DNA of 47,103 nt from Streptacidiphilus pinicola (GCF_003258295.1 NZ_QKYN01000010.1:1-47103); one strand, 5' to 3'. Shown: positions 30,596 to 39,555, counted from the stretch's first letter. A program made the numbers and translations. Notes: generated from the letters alone by a model not told the origin.

Positions 30596-31549
30596 TCAGC
30601 GGGACTGGGCGAAGCTCCGGCGGTAGTCCGCCGGAGCGACGCCGACCGCGCGGCGGAAGTGGTGGCGCAGCATCGCCGCCGTCGCGAAGCCGGAGGCGCG
30701 GGCGATCTCCTCGACGGCCATCGGCGTCTGCTCCAGCAGCCGGCGGGCGTGCAGGATGCGCTGGGCGGAGAGCCAGCGGTGCGGGGTGGTGCCGGTCTCG
30801 GCGACGAACCGGCGGGCGAAGGTCCGCTCGGACATGTGCGCCTGGCGGGCCAGTTCGGCCACGCTGTGCTCGCGGTCGAGGCGCTCGGAGAGCCAGGCCA
30901 GCAGCGGGTCCAGGCTGTCCGCGCAGTACTCGGGCACCGGCTGGACGATGAACTGCCGCTGGCCGCCGTCCCGCTGGGGCGGGACGACCATACGACGGGC
31001 GATCGCCGTGGCCGCCTCGGAGCCGATCTCGCGGCGCACGAGGTGCAGGGCGGCGTCGATGCCCGCGGCGGTGCCGGCGCTGGTGATGATGTCGCCGTCG
31101 TCGACGTAGAGCACGTCGGGGTCGAGCTTGGCCGAGGGGAAGCGGGCGCCGAACTCCTCGACGTGGCGCCAGTGCGTGGTGCAGGGCCGGTCGTCCAGCA
31201 GCCCGGCGGCGCCGAGCGCGAAGGCGCCGCTGCAGACCGTCAGCAACTGCGCCCCGCGCGCGTGCGCCGCGCACAGCGCCTCCATCAGCTCGGCCGGGTA
31301 CGAGTCGCGGATCCGGTAGGCGGGGACCGCGACGAGGTCCGCGTCCAGCAGGGCGTCGAAGCCGCACTCGGTCGTCATGGTCGTGCCGACCGTGGTGCGG
31401 ACGGGGACCCCCGGCCGCGGGGAGCAGACCCGGAAGTCAAAGGGCGGCACCCCGTCCTCGGTCCGGTCGATGCCGAAGACCTCGGCCAGCACGCCGAACT
31501 CGAAGGGGGCGAAATCGTCGATCAGGGCGACGGCGACGCTGCGCAGCAT
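30596..31549 (-). CDS. GlxA-family AraC-type regulator with DJ-1/PfpI domain
   Basis: A 317-residue regulator. The N-terminal 180 residues form a DJ-1/PfpI-type class I glutamine-amidotransferase fold (VAVALIDDFAPFEFGVLAEVFG, and the elbow LTVCSGAFALGAAGLLDD with a Cys). The C-terminal 100 residues hold two AraC helix-turn-helices (SVAELARQAHMSERTFARRF and EEIARASGFATAAMLRHHFRR). The family often regulates amine, aldehyde or secondary metabolism; the inducer here is unknown. The start lies 94 bases from the divergent 55-residue membrane protein gene, and a 16-bp palindrome between them is probably its site. Confidence 0.92.
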   Translation of the reverse strand: MLRSVAVALIDDFAPFEFGVLAEVFGIDRTEDGVPPFDFRVCSPRPGVPVRTTVGTTMTTECGFDALLDADLVAVPAYRIRDSYPAELMEALCAAHARGAQLLTVCSGAFALGAAGLLDDRPCTTHWRHVEEFGARFPSAKLDPDVLYVDDGDIITSAGTAAGIDAALHLVRREIGSEAATAIARRMVVPPQRDGGQRQFIVQPVPEYCADSLDPLLAWLSERLDREHSVAELARQAHMSERTFARRFVAETGTTPHRWLSAQRILHARRLLEQTPMAVEEIARASGFATAAMLRHHFRRAVGVAPADYRRSFAQSR

Positions 31550-31571
31550 GAGCCCATGGTACGCCCGCGGA

Positions 31572-31626
31572 TGGCAGGATATCGATGCAGGGGGACTCTT
31601 CTGCCACTAGTGGCAGGATCTCGATG
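31572..31626. promoter_or_regulatory. Palindrome and direct repeats upstream of the GlxA-type gene
   Basis: A perfect 16-bp palindrome CTGCCACTAGTGGCAG lies at 31601-31616. In addition a near-perfect direct repeat TGGCAGGAT-(A/C)-TCGATG occurs at 31572-31587 and 31611-31626, 39 bp apart, sharing the TGGCAG half-site. Three copies of the half-site (two direct, one inverted) in a divergent promoter region fit binding by the AraC-type regulator. Confidence 0.7.
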
Positions 31627-31643
31627 AGCACAGAATTTATGCC

Positions 31644-31811
31644 ATGGGCCTCCTGATTCTCACTCTCGTCATCGCCGTCCTCGTCCTCGGCCTGGAGCGC
31701 AACGCGCGCCGCGCGCGCCGCACCCTCCCCGCCGTTCCCCTCCGGACCCCCGCCGCCGACCACCGCGACCGCGACATCGAGCGCCTCCTCGACGAACTCC
31801 GCAGCCGTTGA
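31644..31811 (+). CDS. Small single-helix membrane protein of 55 residues
   Basis: ATG at 31644 to TGA at 31809-31811. The protein starts with a hydrophobic helix of about 16 residues (GLLILTLVIAVLVLGL), followed by a basic stretch (RNARRARR) and an acidic/basic tail ending IERLLDELRSR. By the positive-inside rule the tail should be cytoplasmic. Codon use is typical of the genome. The ribosome site is not obvious. It is divergent from the GlxA-type gene and is followed by a hairpin at 31845-31878. I do not recognise a family; small membrane proteins of this plan are common in Streptomyces. Confidence 0.55.
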   Translation: MGLLILTLVIAVLVLGLERNARRARRTLPAVPLRTPAADHRDRDIERLLDELRSR

Positions 31812-31844
31812 GACGACGACACCGCAAGCAACCAGCGCCGGACG

Positions 31845-31878
31845 AAAGCCGCTTCTCCCACCCGGGAGCAGCGGCTTT
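31845..31878 (+). terminator. Terminator-like hairpin after the small membrane protein gene
   Basis: A 9-bp outer stem (AAAGCCGCT at 31845-31853, AGCGGCTTT at 31870-31878) encloses a further 5-bp stem (31855-31859 with 31864-31868) after one mismatch. It lies 33 bases after the stop. Confidence 0.65.
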
Positions 31879-32063
31879 CGCGTTCCGACGGTCCGTCAGT
31901 GATCGGCTCATACTCGCCCATTCGGGGAAAAAGGCTTGGACGCTGTGGGCGGCCGCGCGGGAGACTGCCGTACCCACCCCTTCTCCGCATACGCACGGCG
32001 GCTTCGCCGTGCCCGCTTCCAGAACCGACTGCCTTACGACCCTGACGACACACAGGACGTGTG

Positions 32064-33926
32064 ATGCCGAATCCCCAACCCCCCGAGGGACGACCGCAGC
32101 GCGGCGCGGTACGCCTCGCGCTCCGCTACTACGGCCGGGAGCTGGTCCGACTCAAACGCATGACCGTGCCCGCCATGCTCGGGCCCGCACTGGGCAATAT
32201 CGGAATCGCGTACATCGCTCCGTTGATCGTCGCCAAGCTGGTGGCGAGAATCGCCGGGGAACCGGGCGGCTCCGGACAGCACCTCACCACGGCGGCGCTG
32301 CTGCCCTACGTGTTCGGCTTCGCCGGTGTGCTGCTGGTGTCCGAGACATTCTGGCGGATCGGCATCCACTGTCTGAACCGCGTGGACGGCCTCGGCATCG
32401 AGCGGCTCTACGTCGTCGGCATGGACGAGCTGTTCGCCAAGGACGCCTCCTTCTTCCACGACAACTTCGCCGGTTCGCTGACCAAGCGGGTGCTCAGCTT
32501 CGCCTCCCGCTTCGAGGACCTCGTCGACACGCTCACCTTCAACGTCGTCGGCAGCCTGGTGCCGCTGGTCTTCGGCTCCGTGGTGCTGTGGACGTACCAG
32601 CCGTGGCTCGTGGTGGTGCTGCTGGCGATGATCGCGGTGACCGGCCTGCTGGTGACACCCCTGATCCGGCGTCGCCAGGAGCTGGTGAACGAGCGCGAGG
32701 CGGCGATCGCCCGGGTCTCCGGGCACGTCGCCGACAGCCTGATGAACATGGACACCGTCCGGGCCTTCGCCGCGGAGGAACGCGAGGCGGCCGAGCACCG
32801 CACCCGCGTCGCGGAGTCGCGCCGGCGTTCGGTGCTCTCCTGGGACTACGGCAACCTGCACATCGACACCCTGGTGGCACCGATGTCGGTGATCACCAAC
32901 GGGGTGGGTCTGCTGCTCGCGGTGCTGCTGGCCACGCACGGCAGCGGGGTCGAGGCGGTCGTGGTCGCGTTCACCTACTACTCCAACGCCACCCGGATCA
33001 TGTTCGAGTTCAACCAGATCTACCGGCGCCTGGAGAGCTCGATGACGGAGGCGGCGCAGTTCACCGAGCTGCTGCTGGACCCGCCGACGGTGCTCGACCA
33101 GCCGGAACCGGAGCCGCTGCGCCCACGCGGCGCTGACGTCCGCTTCGAGGACGTGGTCTTCACCCACGGCGGCGCGGACCGTCCGCTCTTCGACGGCATG
33201 GAGCTGGCGGTGGCGAGCGGCGAGAAGATCGGCCTGGTCGGCCGGTCCGGCGGTGGCAAGACCACGCTGACCCGGCTGCTGCTGCGGATGACGGACATCG
33301 AGGGCGGCCGGATCCTGATCGGCGGCCAGGACGTGAGCCGACTGCGCCAGGCCGACCTGCGCAGCCTGATCTCCTACGTCCCGCAGGACCCGGCCATGTT
33401 CCACCGCACGCTGCGCGAGAACATCGCCTTCGCCCGGCCCGGTGCCGGCGAGGCGGAGATCCGCCGGGCGGCCGAGGCGGCGCACGTCACCGAGTTCGCG
33501 GACGGCCTGCCGGACGGCTTCGACACCATGGTCGGCGAGCGCGGCGTCAAGCTGTCCGGCGGCCAGCGCCAGCGGGTCGCGCTCGCCCGCGCGATCCTGC
33601 GGGACGCGCCGATCCTGCTGCTCGACGAGGCCACCAGCGCGCTGGACTCGGAGAGCGAGGTTCTGGTCCAGGAGGCGCTGTGGCGCCTGATGGACGGGCG
33701 CACGGCGCTGGTGGTCGCACACCGGCTGAGCACGGTGGCCGGGATGGACCGTCTGGTCGTCCTGGACCGCGGCCGGATCGTGGAACAGGGCAGCCACCAG
33801 CAGCTGCTCGCCGCCGAGGGCGCGTACGCGAAGCTGTGGCAGCACCAGTCGGGTGGCTTCTTGGACGAGCACGGCCTGGACAAGGCCGGCTTGGCCGAGG
33901 TCGAGGAGACCCCTCAGCCCGCCTGA
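32064..33926 (+). CDS. ABC exporter, fused permease and ATPase
   Basis: A 620-residue half-transporter of the ABCB/MsbA type. Six helices fill residues 1-330. The ATPase domain follows with Walker A GLVGRSGGGKTTL, Q-loop ISYVPQDPAMF, signature LSGGQRQRVALARAI, Walker B ILLLDEATSALDSESE and the H-loop VVAHRLS. These exporters work as homo- or heterodimers in the plasma membrane; no partner half is adjacent, so a homodimer is likely. The substrate is not indicated. The ATG at 32064 is chosen; a GTG immediately precedes it (32061). A bidirectional terminator (33933-33972) follows. Confidence 0.93.
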   Translation: MPNPQPPEGRPQRGAVRLALRYYGRELVRLKRMTVPAMLGPALGNIGIAYIAPLIVAKLVARIAGEPGGSGQHLTTAALLPYVFGFAGVLLVSETFWRIGIHCLNRVDGLGIERLYVVGMDELFAKDASFFHDNFAGSLTKRVLSFASRFEDLVDTLTFNVVGSLVPLVFGSVVLWTYQPWLVVVLLAMIAVTGLLVTPLIRRRQELVNEREAAIARVSGHVADSLMNMDTVRAFAAEEREAAEHRTRVAESRRRSVLSWDYGNLHIDTLVAPMSVITNGVGLLLAVLLATHGSGVEAVVVAFTYYSNATRIMFEFNQIYRRLESSMTEAAQFTELLLDPPTVLDQPEPEPLRPRGADVRFEDVVFTHGGADRPLFDGMELAVASGEKIGLVGRSGGGKTTLTRLLLRMTDIEGGRILIGGQDVSRLRQADLRSLISYVPQDPAMFHRTLRENIAFARPGAGEAEIRRAAEAAHVTEFADGLPDGFDTMVGERGVKLSGGQRQRVALARAILRDAPILLLDEATSALDSESEVLVQEALWRLMDGRTALVVAHRLSTVAGMDRLVVLDRGRIVEQGSHQQLLAAEGAYAKLWQHQSGGFLDEHGLDKAGLAEVEETPQPA

Positions 33927-33932
33927 GACGGG

Positions 33933-33972
33933 ACCGGCCCCGCTCCCTCGTCGTCGAGGGTGCGGGGCCGGT
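33933..33972. terminator. Bidirectional terminator between the ABC exporter and GAPDH genes
   Basis: An 11-bp outer stem (33933-33943 and 33962-33972) plus a 6-bp inner stem (33945-33950 and 33955-33960) with a 4-base loop, interrupted by one T:T mismatch. The two genes converge here, with stops at 33926 and 33991. Confidence 0.8.
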
Positions 33973-33990
33973 TCGCCGTGCTGCCGGGGA

Positions 33991-35436
33991 TCAGACCGCC
34001 GGGGCCGGGAAGGTCGGGTACTCGACGCCGGAGATCGTCTGGACGACCCGGACGACCTGGCAGGAGTAGCCGAACTCGTTGTCGTACCACAGGTAGAGGA
34101 TGGCGTTGTCGCCCTCGACCTTGGTGGCGCCGGCGTCGACGATCGACGCGTGGCGGGAGCCCACGAAGTCCATGGAGACCGCGTCGGGCGCGGTGGTGAA
34201 GTCGATCTGGCGGCGCAGCGGCGAGGTCAGCGACACCTCGCGCAGGTAGTCCAGGACCTCCTCGCGGTTCGTCTCCTGGGCCAGCTGCAGGTTCAGGATG
34301 GCGATCGAGACGTCCGGGACGGGGACGCGGATCGAGCTGCCGGTGATCTTCGCCTTGAGGTCGGGCAGGGCCTTCGCCACGGCGGAGGCGGCACCGGTCT
34401 CGGTGATCACCATGTTGAGCGGGGCGGAACGGCCACGACGCTCGGCCTTGTGGAAGTTGTCCAGCAGGTTCTGGTCGTTGGTGAACGAGTGGACGGTCTC
34501 CACGTGGCCGCGGAGCACGCCGAACTTGTCCTCCATCGCCTTCAGCGGCGGGACGATCGCGTTCGTGGTGCAGGAGGCGCAGGAGATGATCTGCTCGTCC
34601 GGCTTGATGGTGTCGTGGTTGACACCGTGCACGATGTTCGGGACGTCGCCCTTGCCCGGCGCGGTCAGCACGACCTTGGCGATGCCCGGCTGCAGGTGCT
34701 TCGACAGGCCCTCGCGGTCGCGCCAGCGGCCGGTGTTGTCGATCAGGATGGCGTCGCGGATGCCGTACTGCGTGTAGTCGACGGTGGAGGGGTCGTCCGA
34801 GTAGATGACCTTGATCTCGTTACCGTTGGCCACGATGGTGCTGTTCGCCTCGTCCACCGTGATGGAACCGTTGAACTGGCCGTGGATCGAGTCGCGACGC
34901 AGCAGCGAGGCACGCTTGACGAGGTCGTCGGCCGCGCCCTTGCGCACCACGATCGCCCGGAGCCGCAGGCCGTTGCCGGAGCCGGCCTTCTCCACCAGGA
35001 GACGGGCCAGCAGGCGGCCGATCCGGCCGAAGCCGTACAGCACGACGTCGCGGGCCTCGCGACGCTCCAGCTTGTTCGCGCCGGTGGCACCGGCGACGGC
35101 CTCGGCGGTGAACGCCTCGACCGTCAGACCGCGGTCGTCGGCCTTGTACTGCTCAGCCAGGATGCCGAGGTCGATCTGGGACGGACCGAGGTCGAGCGTG
35201 GCCAGCGCCTGCAGGAAAGGCATCGTCTCGGTGACCGAGAGCTCCTCGCCGGCGATCTGGCGGGCGAACCGGTGAGTCTTGAGGATGGAGACCACCGACT
35301 TGTTCACCAGAGAGCGGCTGTGCAGCAGGACGTTGACGTCCTTCTCCCGGTGCAGTCGGCCGATGATCGGAATCATCGACTCCGCGATCTCCTCGCGGTT
35401 CATCCAGTCCGTGAACACGTCGTCGTTGACAGTCAC
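33991..35436 (-). CDS. gap: Glyceraldehyde-3-phosphate dehydrogenase, long form
   Basis: A 481-residue enzyme. Residues about 130-480 are the GAPDH core: NAD-binding GFGRIGR (135-141), catalytic SCTTNA with Cys289, and VSMDFVGSRHASIVD and LYLWYDNEFGYSCQVVRV near the end. The first 125 residues are an extension typical of a long actinobacterial form, including LLHSRSLVNKSVVSILKTHRFARQ. It converts glyceraldehyde-3-phosphate to 1,3-bisphosphoglycerate, or the reverse in gluconeogenesis. The GTG start at 35436 has GAAAGA upstream. It is not in a glycolytic operon here, so it is probably an additional isozyme. Confidence 0.95.
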   Translation of the reverse strand: MTVNDDVFTDWMNREEIAESMIPIIGRLHREKDVNVLLHSRSLVNKSVVSILKTHRFARQIAGEELSVTETMPFLQALATLDLGPSQIDLGILAEQYKADDRGLTVEAFTAEAVAGATGANKLERREARDVVLYGFGRIGRLLARLLVEKAGSGNGLRLRAIVVRKGAADDLVKRASLLRRDSIHGQFNGSITVDEANSTIVANGNEIKVIYSDDPSTVDYTQYGIRDAILIDNTGRWRDREGLSKHLQPGIAKVVLTAPGKGDVPNIVHGVNHDTIKPDEQIISCASCTTNAIVPPLKAMEDKFGVLRGHVETVHSFTNDQNLLDNFHKAERRGRSAPLNMVITETGAASAVAKALPDLKAKITGSSIRVPVPDVSIAILNLQLAQETNREEVLDYLREVSLTSPLRRQIDFTTAPDAVSMDFVGSRHASIVDAGATKVEGDNAILYLWYDNEFGYSCQVVRVVQTISGVEYPTFPAPAV

Positions 35437-35599
35437 AAATTCATCTTTCGCGGTATTCGAGCCGGGCGACGTACCTCATGCTATCTTCCGCCCGCACAGC
35501 TTCGGCCCTCACCCCTACGTGACCTACACCGCAGCGGCCTACCGCCGCCGCCCGCCGACCCGCCCACAGCTGCTCGCGCAGGCCCTTCTGCATCGGCGC

Positions 35600-35828
35600 T
35601 GCGGTGATCACGACGGGCTCGACCGTCCCCGCGAGCGCGATGCAGTCGCCCGCCCCCACGGTGACGGCCACAAGCGCCTCGGACTCGTCACCCCCGGGCG
35701 CACACACGAACGACGCCGTTCCCCCGGCCGACACTGCCGACCTTCACCCCGTCGACCAGCACCTGGTACCGCCGCAACGCATCCCGATATCCCTCCGCCA
35801 CCAGCAGCGTCCCGGTTCGCTCGCCCAT
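35600..35828 (-). pseudogene. Frameshifted small gene of unknown function
   Basis: The minus strand starts at an ATG (35826-35828) with GAGAGGGGTGGGGA upstream. It reads GYRDALRRYQVLVDGVKVGSVGRG and reaches a stop after 46 codons. A second frame immediately continues GTASFVCAPGGDESEALVAVTVGAGDC. Together these match, from memory, a small Streptomyces family with YRVLVDG and a Gly/Pro-rich sheet. One frameshift near 35710-35735 explains the break. Confidence 0.5.
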
Positions 35829-35834
35829 TCCCCA

Positions 35835-35950
35835 CCCCTCTCGCCACCACCGGCGGGCTTGATCCCGAGCGCGATCACCTGGTCCCTCACGGCGTCGACG
35901 AAGACCACGACGTCGTCGTCGCTGATGAGGGAGTCCGCCTCGCCGATCAC
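35835..35950 (-). pseudogene. Short orphan fragment upstream of the frameshifted gene
   Basis: The frame starts at a GTG (35948-35950) and reads IGEADSLISDDDVVVFVDAV, then RDQVIALGIKPAGGGERGG, overlapping the next fragment out of frame. It has good acidic and hydrophobic patterning but no recognised family and no ribosome site. A TAA lies just upstream in the same frame. It could be a truncated gene end or a small real protein. Confidence 0.35.
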
Positions 35951-35990
35951 GCGATCGGGGACCTGTTACATGATCGCGACGCGGCTTTCG

Positions 35991-36020
35991 CTGACCGACC
36001 GACCCGAGCCCCGATAGCCT
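35991..36020 (+). promoter_or_regulatory. Possible promoter of the small secreted protein gene
   Basis: CTGACC (35991-35996) and TAGCCT (36015-36020) with an 18-base spacer, 49 bases before the start. Both are partial matches to the consensus. Confidence 0.4.
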
Positions 36021-36069
36021 GGCTGTCGATCAAGCGCATACCAACTGTCTGATCCATGGGGGGTCACAC

Positions 36070-36474
36070 ATGCTCAAGAAGGCTGCCGCCGTTGCGGTCA
36101 TAGCCACCGCCGCCATCGTCGGCACCACCGGTGCCGCGAACGCCGCACCGGCACACGGCTGGGCCATGCTGTCCTCGCCGTCCGTGGTCAAGGCCCACCA
36201 CGCCTTCACCGTTTCCGGCCACGGCGAAGACCGTCGCGGCAACCTCCTGTGCCTGCAGCAGCGTTGGTACGACACCCAGAAGCACGGGTGGGGTCCCTGG
36301 GTCACCCAGATCTGCGAGGGTGCCAAGGCCGGTCACGTCAGCGCGTTCCGCGCGACCGCGGAGAAGGGCTTCGGCAAGGGCACCTACCAGCTGCGCCTCT
36401 TCGTCGGCCAGCGCCAGGCCCAGCAGGTCAAGCCGCTGGACTACAGCAAGACCCACACGCTCGTGGTGCGCTGA
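36070..36474 (+). CDS. Small secreted protein of unknown function
   Basis: A 134-residue protein with a clear signal peptide (residues 1-26, cleavage likely after ANA). The mature part of about 108 residues has two Cys (LLCLQQRW and TQICEGAKAG), which could form a disulfide, and the segments TVSGHGEDRRGN, WGPWVT and GKGTYQLRLFVG. It is basic and probably a beta-sandwich. I do not recognise a family. It stands alone between the decayed stretch and a very strong bidirectional terminator. Confidence 0.75.
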   Translation: MLKKAAAVAVIATAAIVGTTGAANAAPAHGWAMLSSPSVVKAHHAFTVSGHGEDRRGNLLCLQQRWYDTQKHGWGPWVTQICEGAKAGHVSAFRATAEKGFGKGTYQLRLFVGQRQAQQVKPLDYSKTHTLVVR

Positions 36475-36491
36475 ATCGGTCCGGCTCGCTG

Positions 36492-36535
36492 AACCCCACC
36501 GGGGCGCGGGCAGGTGCCCGCGCCCCGGTGGGGTT
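36492..36535. terminator. Perfect 19-bp bidirectional terminator
   Basis: The arms 36492-36510 and 36517-36535 are perfectly complementary, and the loop CAGGTG can close one more pair. The flanking AA/TT give short T runs on both strands. It separates the convergent secreted-protein gene (stop 36474) and penicillin-acylase gene (stop 36547). Confidence 0.9.
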
Positions 36536-36546
36536 GGGTCAGGGGG

Positions 36547-39432
36547 TCAGCGGTGGGAGGTGTACTGGACGACCTGCTGGTAGGTGGGGCGGTTCTGCCA
36601 GTTGGTGTTGGTGTCGGTGACGCCGCCGAGGGCGCGTTGGACGATGGAGTCGGCGCACCACTGGTCGCCCGCGGAGCAGGTGGAGTCGGACGGGTAGACC
36701 GTGGCGGCGGACTCGGACGCGGCCTGCTGGAGGCTGGTCAGCAGGATCTGGCGGCAGGAGGAGAGGTCGCCGCCGCCGCAGTAGGGCTGGGCGAGGGCGT
36801 CGGCCGGGTGCTGGCCGAGGACCGCGCGGAGGTCGAGGTTGACGTAGGACCACCAGCCGAACTGGAACGAGGAGCCCTTGTGCGGGATGGACTCGTTCGC
36901 GTCGGCCGGGCCCGTGCTCGGGCCGGTCTGGCCGCCCGACGGCGACTCGTTGAGCTGCAGGGCCCCGATCATGGCGTTGAACAGGTCACTGCCCATGCCG
37001 GGCTGGAACTCCGCCTGGACCAGCAGCGGCCACCAGGCGTCGAAGGTCTGGATCGCGGAGGCGTCGGCGTAGGTGTGGCTGCCGGCGGAGGTCTCCCTTC
37101 GCTGGGCGCCGTCAGAGAGCCAGGTCTGGAGCTGCTTGACCAGCGCCGCCTGGGTCGGGTCGGTCACCGGGGCGCTGTTGACGACCGAGAGCAGCAGCGG
37201 CAGCACGTCCTCGCCGCGCAGGTCGGTGAGCGCCGCGGACTCCATCGCCTGGGCCAGCGAGGCTCGCGACACCTTCGGCCCGTTCGCGGCCGCGGTCGCG
37301 ACCAGGCCCTTGACCCGGGCGTCGAGCATGTTGGCGCGGTGCACCGGGCCGTCGCCGAAGCCGGCGGCGGCAAAGCCGGGGGCCTGCTTGTTGTTCCAGG
37401 AGACGTAGTAGTCCTGGTCGACGCTCTGCGGGTGCTGGGCCGGCGGGGCGTAGTCCGCGGTCCAGCTGCTCGGGTCCCAGTTCTGCCAGGTGTACTTGGG
37501 GTCGGCCCACGCGGGCAGGTCCGCGGCGACCGTCGCCGGGCGCACCGGGTTGCGGCCGGAGTTGTAGTACGCCGTGTGCGCGGAGTCGACGTAGAACCAG
37601 TTGAACGTCAGGTCGATGTGCTGCGCCGCCTGCTGGAAGGTCTGCGGCGAGTTCACCGCGCCCGGGTCGTTCAGCATCTGGAAGCCGATGATCGAGTCGG
37701 CCTCGTGCATGTACGTCGAGCGCAGCGAGGTGTAGGCGACGGGCACGCCGCCGACCGTGGCGCGGGCCGTCACCAGCCCGTACGCGGTGCGGTACATGAT
37801 GAGTCTGTAGGAGCCGGCGGGCGTGCTGTCGGCCGTGGTCGGGCTCCAGGAGTCGTCGCGCTCCAGCGCCGTCATCGGCGTGCAGACGCCGTTGAGCTGG
37901 TACGCCATCGAGTCCTTGGTGGCCGGCGAGCCGTCGGTGTTGCACAGGCGCACCGCGTAGACGTCGGTGATGTCCTGGCCGGCGCTGGTCGCGCTCCATG
38001 AGTAGTCCGGGCCGCGGCCCAGCTCGACGTAGAAGCTGAGGCCCGCGAAGGACGCACCGCGCGCGCTGATGCCGGGCCCCTGGATCTCCTCCAGCATCAG
38101 CAGCTGCGGCGCGAAGTAGCCGGTCTGCGGGCCGAAGACGGCGACGGGGTGGCCGTCGTCGGTGTACTTGCCGGAGACGACGAGGGCGTTGGACATGCCG
38201 TGCTTGGCGGTCAGCAGGTTGCCCGGCAGCACGCCCTTGTCGAACATGCCTGCCAACGGCCGGAGTTTGGCCGGGGCCTTCCTCGCCGCCGCCGCGTCCG
38301 TGGACCGGCTGGCCACCTTGGGCGACGCGGTCGAGGTCGCGGCCGAGCCGGTCGGGTCGAAGATCAGCTGCTGCGGGGTGACCGAGCCGGCGTCCGGCAT
38401 GGCCAGGCCCTGCGGCGAGGCCGGGTCCTGCCCGTAGGCGAAGCTCTGGCCGTCGTGCACGGTGGTCACCGCGCTCGTGGCCTCCCGCTCACGGAACGAG
38501 TTCCACACCTGGTCGCCCAGCGTGGTCCCGTACTTGGCGTCGGCGGCCTCCTTGACCAGGGCCGACTGCACCTGGTTGCCGCCGCCGCTGCCGAACAGCG
38601 CGCCGATCACGGAGGAGAGCGCGACCAGGTCGGTCAGCTTGAACGGCTGGATCGAACCGGCGTTGGTGATCGCGTTGATCTGGCCGGTCAGGTCGTACTC
38701 GCCAGGGAAGGTGCGGGCGTTGTAGGCCTGGGTGACGTAGGCGTTGATGCCGTCGATGTAGGCCTGTGCGTCGGAGAGCGCCTGCTGCCCGCGCGGGCCC
38801 TGGTTGGCGACGGAGTCGATCTGCTGCTGCAGCTCCGCCTCGGTGTAGGGGGCGGCCTGCCAGAAGCTCTGTTCCAGCTGGCGGTTGGCGGCCGCGCCGC
38901 CGGCGAAGCTGCTCAACTCCCCGCGCCCGACGTGCCGGAACAGGTCCATCACCCACAGCCGGTCCTGCGCGGCGGCGTAGCCGGCACCGTACTCGGTGCC
39001 GTAGCGGGTGGTCCCGGTGATGTGAGGGGTGCCGGTCGCCTTGTCGCGCACGATGGTGACGTCGCTGCGCGGGCTGATGCTGCTCTCCACCTGGTCGGTG
39101 GGGACCCCGAAGGAGGAGGAGTTGAAGTAGCTGGAGAGCGTCGAGTCGGACAGGCCCGTGTAGCCGTCCACCAGCGAACTGTACGGCCCGAGTTGGTCGT
39201 CGGTGTGGGCGGGGTGGGTGCCGAAGGCCCGGTTGGCGAGGATGTCGGCGAGGGTGGCGTTGCCGTTCTCACCGGGCGGCAGGATGTCGTTGCACTGACC
39301 GCCGCAATAGTCCTGCACGGCCGTGGCGGCCCTGGGTGGGGACGAGGCCGCGGCGGGCAGGGCGAGGCTGGTCGCTGTGACGAGAGCGGCGGCGCCGGCC
39401 ACCGCTCTCAGCCACATCATTCGTCGACGCAT
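36547..39432 (-). CDS. Secreted penicillin-acylase-family (Ntn) amidohydrolase
   Basis: A 961-residue protein of PF01804. Residues 1-30 are a signal peptide. The alpha-chain region contains ITIVRDxxGTPHI-type sequence (VTIVRDKATGTPHITG), then GAGYAAAQDRLWVMDLFRHVGRGELS. The linker is followed by HGMSNALVVSG, where Ser414 should become the N-terminal nucleophile of the beta chain after self-cleavage. The beta chain contains PVAVFGPQTGYFAPQ and AWAD-type segments, with YVSWNNKQAPGF near 640. Family members hydrolyse beta-lactams, acyl-homoserine lactones or lipopeptide amides outside the cell. The ATG at 39432 is the natural start. The substrate is not known. Confidence 0.93.
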   Translation of the reverse strand: MRRRMMWLRAVAGAAALVTATSLALPAAASSPPRAATAVQDYCGGQCNDILPPGENGNATLADILANRAFGTHPAHTDDQLGPYSSLVDGYTGLSDSTLSSYFNSSSFGVPTDQVESSISPRSDVTIVRDKATGTPHITGTTRYGTEYGAGYAAAQDRLWVMDLFRHVGRGELSSFAGGAAANRQLEQSFWQAAPYTEAELQQQIDSVANQGPRGQQALSDAQAYIDGINAYVTQAYNARTFPGEYDLTGQINAITNAGSIQPFKLTDLVALSSVIGALFGSGGGNQVQSALVKEAADAKYGTTLGDQVWNSFREREATSAVTTVHDGQSFAYGQDPASPQGLAMPDAGSVTPQQLIFDPTGSAATSTASPKVASRSTDAAAARKAPAKLRPLAGMFDKGVLPGNLLTAKHGMSNALVVSGKYTDDGHPVAVFGPQTGYFAPQLLMLEEIQGPGISARGASFAGLSFYVELGRGPDYSWSATSAGQDITDVYAVRLCNTDGSPATKDSMAYQLNGVCTPMTALERDDSWSPTTADSTPAGSYRLIMYRTAYGLVTARATVGGVPVAYTSLRSTYMHEADSIIGFQMLNDPGAVNSPQTFQQAAQHIDLTFNWFYVDSAHTAYYNSGRNPVRPATVAADLPAWADPKYTWQNWDPSSWTADYAPPAQHPQSVDQDYYVSWNNKQAPGFAAAGFGDGPVHRANMLDARVKGLVATAAANGPKVSRASLAQAMESAALTDLRGEDVLPLLLSVVNSAPVTDPTQAALVKQLQTWLSDGAQRRETSAGSHTYADASAIQTFDAWWPLLVQAEFQPGMGSDLFNAMIGALQLNESPSGGQTGPSTGPADANESIPHKGSSFQFGWWSYVNLDLRAVLGQHPADALAQPYCGGGDLSSCRQILLTSLQQAASESAATVYPSDSTCSAGDQWCADSIVQRALGGVTDTNTNWQNRPTYQQVVQYTSHR

Positions 39433-39555
39433 GGGGGGTACGCCTTCCTGACAGAGGGACCGTCAGGTGACGATACGTTAGTTACCCTCGCGTTAGGAAG
39501 ATGTACGCGACAAGCCACCTCACGCTTGTTTTCTCTGGTATGGACCGACGGCCGA

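Larger units (their letters stand above)
35437..36014. other. Gene-poor stretch with decayed reading frames
   Basis: No intact gene is visible here. The promoter of the GAPDH gene must lie in the first part (TAGCAT on the minus strand at 35478-35483 is a possible -10 with no good -35). Two broken coding fragments on the minus strand lie at about 35600-35950. The promoter of the next gene starts at the right end. Confidence 0.6.
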
